Source of the DNA: Caenispirillum bisanense
GTDB lineage: Bacteria; Pseudomonadota; Alphaproteobacteria; Rhodospirillales; Rhodospirillaceae
Direction of reading: 5' to 3'
DNA length: 64,000 nt
Assembly (NCBI RefSeq): GCF_039523075.1
Contig: NZ_BAAAEP010000001.1
Coordinates: forward strand, 62,001-126,000
Below the pieces are notes generated by a model, which saw only the letters and a list, made by a program, of their open reading frames with translations, made no database searches and was not told the origin of the DNA. This document shows positions 60,778 through 64,000 of the stretch, piece after piece. Each line of letters begins with the position of its first letter. The first letter of the stretch is position 1. The position numbers and the translations under genes were made by a program.

Positions 60778-60986
60778 AACGCGACGACGACAACATGGAC
60801 CCGCGGCGCCGCCGCTTCCTGAAGGCGGCCGGCCTGGCCGGCGCCGGTGCCGGGGCGGCGGTGGCGCTGCCGGCGGTGCTAGGCGGTGACGAGGCCGAGG
60901 CCTACCAGCCGCCGGCCGAGCAGAGCAAGGCGCAGTACTCCGAAACCGACCACGTGAAACGCTTTTACGCCCTGAACAGGCTGTAG
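60774..60986 (+). CDS. small Tat-signal protein of the formate dehydrogenase operon
   Basis: 70 residues: twin-arginine leader RRRRFLKAAGLAGAG followed by a short mature part ending ETDHVKRFYALNRL, a tail shared by small proteins found beside fdh genes. Possibly a small subunit or assembly factor; function unproven. 19 nt before the catalytic subunit gene. Confidence 0.85.
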   Translation: MKRDDDNMDPRRRRFLKAAGLAGAGAGAAVALPAVLGGDEAEAYQPPAEQSKAQYSETDHVKRFYALNRL

Positions 60987-61005
60987 GGGCAGGGAGGGTG
61001 CCAGC

Positions 61006-63903
61006 ATGTTGATCAAGCGACGTACCGCCACGCCGGCACGCGGGGCTCTGTCGCAGGTATTGTCGACAGTCGACGAAAGAGGCGGCCTCGACCGCCGCAC
61101 CTTCCTGCGCAATTCCGGGCTAGCGGCGGGCGGTCTGGCCGCGCTCGGCACCCTGTCGGGCGGGGTGGTGAAGAAGGCGGAGGCGGCGCCGCTGCTGGCC
61201 GACCAGCCGAAGATCCTGCGCAAGAACGTCTGCACCCACTGCTCGGTCGGCTGCACGGTGGTGGCAGAGGTGCAGAACGGCGTCTGGGTGCAGCAGGAAC
61301 CGGGCTGGGAAAGCCCGATCAGCCAGGGCACCCACTGCGCCAAGGGCGCCTCGGTGCGGGAACTGGTGAAGGGCGAGCGGCGGGTGAAGTATCCGCTCAA
61401 GCTGGTCAATGGCGAGTGGACGCGCATCAGCTGGGATCAGGCCATCGACGAGATCGGCGACCGCCTGACCGCCATCCGCGACCAGTACGGGCCGGACAGC
61501 GTGTTCTGGCTCGGCTCCGCCAAGTTCTCCAACGAGGCGGCCTATCTGCTGCGCAAGTTTGCCGCCTTCTGGGGCACCAACAACGTCGATCACCAGGCCC
61601 GCATCTGCCATTCCACCACCGTCGCCGGCGTCGCCAATACCTGGGGCTACGGCGCCATGACCAACAGCTACAACGACATCCAGAACTCCCGCTGTCTGGT
61701 CATCATCGGCGGCAACCCGGCGGAGGCGCATCCGGTGGCCATGCAGCACATGCTGCGCGGCAAGGAACGCAACCGCGCCCCCTTCATCGTCATCGACCCC
61801 CGCTTCACCCGCACCGCCGCCCATGCGACGGAATTCGTGCGCCTGCGCCCCGGCACCGACATTCCGCTGGTGTGGGGCATCCTGTGGCACATCTTCGAAA
61901 ACGGCTGGGAAGACCGCCAGTACATCGCCGAGCGCGTCTACGGCATGGACGAGGTGCGCGCCGAAGTCGCCAAGTGGACCCCCGACCGGGTGGAAGAGGT
62001 CACCGGCGTGCCCGGCGAGCAGCTGCTGCGCGTCGCCCGCACCATGGCGGAGAACCGGCCGGCGACGCTCATCTGGTGCATGGGCGCGACGCAGAAGACC
62101 GTCGGCACCGCCAACGTGCGCGCCTTCTCCATCCTGCAGCTGGCGCTCGGCAACATCGGGGTGGCGGGCGGCGGCGCCAACATCTACCGCGGCCACTGCA
62201 ACGTGCAGGGGGCGACGGACATGGGGCTCGACGTTTCCACCCTGCCGTCCTACTACGGGCTGACGGAAGGGGCGTGGAAGCACTTCGCTCGCGCCTGGGA
62301 CGTGCCTTACGAATACCTGCTGTCGCGCTTCGGCTCCAAGGAGCTGATGGAGGCCAAGGGCATCCCCACCACCCGCTGGTTCGACGCCGCCCTGGCGGAG
62401 CCGGACGAGATCGACCAGCCCAACCCCATCCGCGGCATGGTGGTCATGGGCCACGGCGGCAATACCGTCACCCGCATGCCGGACATGGTGAAGGGGCTGA
62501 ACGCGCTCGACCTGCTGGTCATCATCGACCCCCACCCGACCACCTTCGGGGCCATGGGCGACCGGCTGGAGAACAGCTACATCCTGCCCGCCTGTACCCA
62601 GTTCGAGACCGACGGCAGCCGCGTCGCCTCCAACCGCTCGGTGCAGTGGGGGCAGAAGGTGGTCGATCCGATCTTCGAGTCCAAGGACGACTACGAGATC
62701 CTCTACCGCCTCGCCCGCAAGCTCGGCTTCGCCGACGAACTGTTCAAGCACATCGCCGTCCACGGCGGCCGCCCGCTGCCCGAGGACATCCTGCGCGAGA
62801 TCAACCGCAGCTGCATCTCCACCGGCTACACCGGCATCTCGCCGGAACGGCTGAAGCTGCACATGAAGTACCAGGGCGACTTCGACCGCATCACCATGCA
62901 GGCGACGCGCGGCCCGCTGGAAGGTGAGTACTACGGCCTGCCGTGGCCGTGCTGGGGCTACCCGGAATGGGGTCACCCCGGTTCGCCGGTGCTCTATGAC
63001 ACGTCGAAGCACGTGATGGAGGGCGGCGGCACCTTCCGCGCCCGCTTCGGCATCGAGCGCAACGGCGAGACCCTGCTGGCCGAGGGCAGCTTCTCCGAAG
63101 GCTCCGACATCCAGGACGGTTACCCCGAGTTCACCATGGCGGTGCTGCGCAAGCTCGGCTGGGACCAGGAACTGACCGCAGAGGAAATGGCGGTGATCGA
63201 GGAGATCGGCGGCGACGACATCGATTCCGTGTCGTGGGCCAACGACCTGTCGCTCGGCATCGTGCGGGTGGCGCTGGCCCACGGCTGCCTCCCCTACGGC
63301 AACGCCAAGGCGCGGGCGGTGGCGTGGAACCTGCCCGACCCGGTGCCCATCCACCGCGAGCCCATCTACACCCCGCGCAGCGACCTGGTGAGCAGCTATC
63401 CGGCCATCGAGGACCGGCGCGAATACCGCCTGCCGCACCTCAACCACGCCGTCCAGCAGGCGGCGCTGGAGAACGACATTCCCTCGAAATACCCCTTCGT
63501 CCTCACCTCCGGCCGGCTGGTGGAGTACGAGGGCGGCGGCGAGGAAACCCGCTCCAACACCTGGCTGGCCGAACTGCAGCAGAGCATGTTCGTCGAGATC
63601 AACCCCCAGGATGCCGAGCGGCTGGGCGTGCGCGACGGCGACACCGTCTGGGTCCACGGACCGGAGAACGGCCGTGCCCGCATGCGGGCGCTGGTCACCC
63701 TGCGGGTCGGGCCGGGAGTGGTGTTCATGCCCTTCCACTTCAGCGGCCACTGGCAGGGCGAGGATCTGCGCAGCCAGTACCCGCCCGGCACCGACCCCAT
63801 CGTTCTCGGCGAGCCCTGCAACGGCGTCACCACCTACGGCTACGACCCGGTGACTTTCATGCAGGAAACCAAGGTGACGCTCTGCCGCATTGAAAAAGCG
63901 TAA
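61006..63903 (+). CDS. fdhA: formate dehydrogenase catalytic (alpha) subunit, Mo/W-bis-MGD, Cys type
   Basis: 965 residues. A Tat-like signal (DRRTFLRNSGLAAGG) predicts periplasmic placement. The [4Fe-4S] motif is CTHCSVGC with a fourth Cys (Cys76, Cys79, Cys83, Cys111). The metal ligand is Cys201 in ARICHSTTV, where Escherichia FdnG has selenocysteine, and His202 follows. Molybdopterin domains run to the C-terminal RLGVRDGDTVWVHGPENGRA region. It oxidises formate to CO2 and passes electrons to the beta subunit. No in-frame TGA is present. Confidence 0.94.
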   Translation: MLIKRRTATPARGALSQVLSTVDERGGLDRRTFLRNSGLAAGGLAALGTLSGGVVKKAEAAPLLADQPKILRKNVCTHCSVGCTVVAEVQNGVWVQQEPGWESPISQGTHCAKGASVRELVKGERRVKYPLKLVNGEWTRISWDQAIDEIGDRLTAIRDQYGPDSVFWLGSAKFSNEAAYLLRKFAAFWGTNNVDHQARICHSTTVAGVANTWGYGAMTNSYNDIQNSRCLVIIGGNPAEAHPVAMQHMLRGKERNRAPFIVIDPRFTRTAAHATEFVRLRPGTDIPLVWGILWHIFENGWEDRQYIAERVYGMDEVRAEVAKWTPDRVEEVTGVPGEQLLRVARTMAENRPATLIWCMGATQKTVGTANVRAFSILQLALGNIGVAGGGANIYRGHCNVQGATDMGLDVSTLPSYYGLTEGAWKHFARAWDVPYEYLLSRFGSKELMEAKGIPTTRWFDAALAEPDEIDQPNPIRGMVVMGHGGNTVTRMPDMVKGLNALDLLVIIDPHPTTFGAMGDRLENSYILPACTQFETDGSRVASNRSVQWGQKVVDPIFESKDDYEILYRLARKLGFADELFKHIAVHGGRPLPEDILREINRSCISTGYTGISPERLKLHMKYQGDFDRITMQATRGPLEGEYYGLPWPCWGYPEWGHPGSPVLYDTSKHVMEGGGTFRARFGIERNGETLLAEGSFSEGSDIQDGYPEFTMAVLRKLGWDQELTAEEMAVIEEIGGDDIDSVSWANDLSLGIVRVALAHGCLPYGNAKARAVAWNLPDPVPIHREPIYTPRSDLVSSYPAIEDRREYRLPHLNHAVQQAALENDIPSKYPFVLTSGRLVEYEGGGEETRSNTWLAELQQSMFVEINPQDAERLGVRDGDTVWVHGPENGRARMRALVTLRVGPGVVFMPFHFSGHWQGEDLRSQYPPGTDPIVLGEPCNGVTTYGYDPVTFMQETKVTLCRIEKA

Positions 63904-63921
63904 GGAGGAAAGGAAGGCCCC

Positions 63922-64000
63922 ATGGCCAAGATGGCATTCATCTGTGACTCCGAGCGCTGCATCGAGTGCAATGCCTGCGTCACCTCCTGCAAGAACGAGC
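63922..64000 (+). CDS. fdhB: formate dehydrogenase iron-sulphur (beta) subunit, 3'-truncated by window end
   Basis: Only the first 26 residues are visible: a first ferredoxin motif CIECNACVTSC (Cys13, 16, 19, 23) of the four-cluster family. It starts 18 nt after fdhA with GGAGGAAAGGAAGG upstream. A gamma cytochrome b subunit would be expected downstream. Confidence 0.88.
   Translation, partial: MAKMAFICDSERCIECNACVTSCKNE

Noticed and set aside
61600..61612. Selenocysteine codon in formate dehydrogenase
   Set aside because: The codon at the ligand position is TGC (Cys), not TGA.
1..64000. tRNA, rRNA, CRISPR array, transposase or att site
   Set aside because: None seen on reading either strand; the denitrification island shows no flanking integrase or direct repeats in this window.

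Overview
The window is very GC-rich (roughly 70%) and has the long, overlapping, ATGA-coupled operons typical of the Rhodospirillales/Azospirillum side of the Alphaproteobacteria. Supporting signs are a C4-pathway 5-aminolevulinate synthase (HemA), a Tat-exported clade I NosZ, and NapC/NirT, NnrS and DUF3305/DUF3306 families. The placement is inferred from gene content only. No rRNA, tRNA, CRISPR array or insertion sequence was seen.

Layout. 1-10.5 kb: the 3' part of a large RTX-type secreted protein, an MFS transporter interrupted by an assembly gap, an outer-membrane-barrel-like protein, a decayed purH fragment, a receiver-only regulator, a hybrid histidine kinase and an EamA permease divergent from a MarR regulator. 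11-17 kb: haem acquisition (hmuSTUV on the minus strand, divergent from a haemoglobin/haem TonB receptor). The hmuT-hmuU junction appears to have lost its stop and start through one base. 17.1-19 kb: DUF1007 plus a NicO-family metal permease behind a Zur-like palindrome.

19-55.6 kb is an almost complete denitrification island: nosRZDFYLX, four tandem Crp/Fnr regulators, a cupredoxin, a NirT-type multihaem cytochrome with an extra haem-binding domain, nirS, nirECFDLGHJN (haem d1 synthesis), norCBQDEF, a CbiX-like chelatase, hemA, and an operon of DUF454, double DUF2249, a polytopic membrane protein, a hemerythrin and NnrS. No nitrate reductase is present in the window. Palindromes of the form TTGAC-N4-RTCAA (the DNR/NNR/FNR site) precede nosR, the regulator quartet, nirS, nirE, norC and hemA/cbiX, with a weaker one before the cupredoxin. 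The island therefore looks like a single regulon.

55.7-64 kb: small hypotheticals, a zinc alcohol/formaldehyde dehydrogenase, DUF3306/DUF3305 proteins, and a divergent formate dehydrogenase operon (TorD-like chaperone, small Tat protein, catalytic subunit with Cys in place of selenocysteine, start of the Fe-S beta subunit). Formate oxidation could feed electrons to the denitrification chain.

The most interesting leads are the CbiX-like protein as a candidate iron chelatase for haem d1, the DUF2249/membrane protein/hemerythrin/NnrS operon as a possible NO-handling module, the NirT fusion cytochrome, the Zur-like site before a NicO exporter-type gene, and the four-regulator array. Two runs of N mark assembly gaps. 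The second is flanked by a 99-nt in-frame duplication and is probably an artefact.
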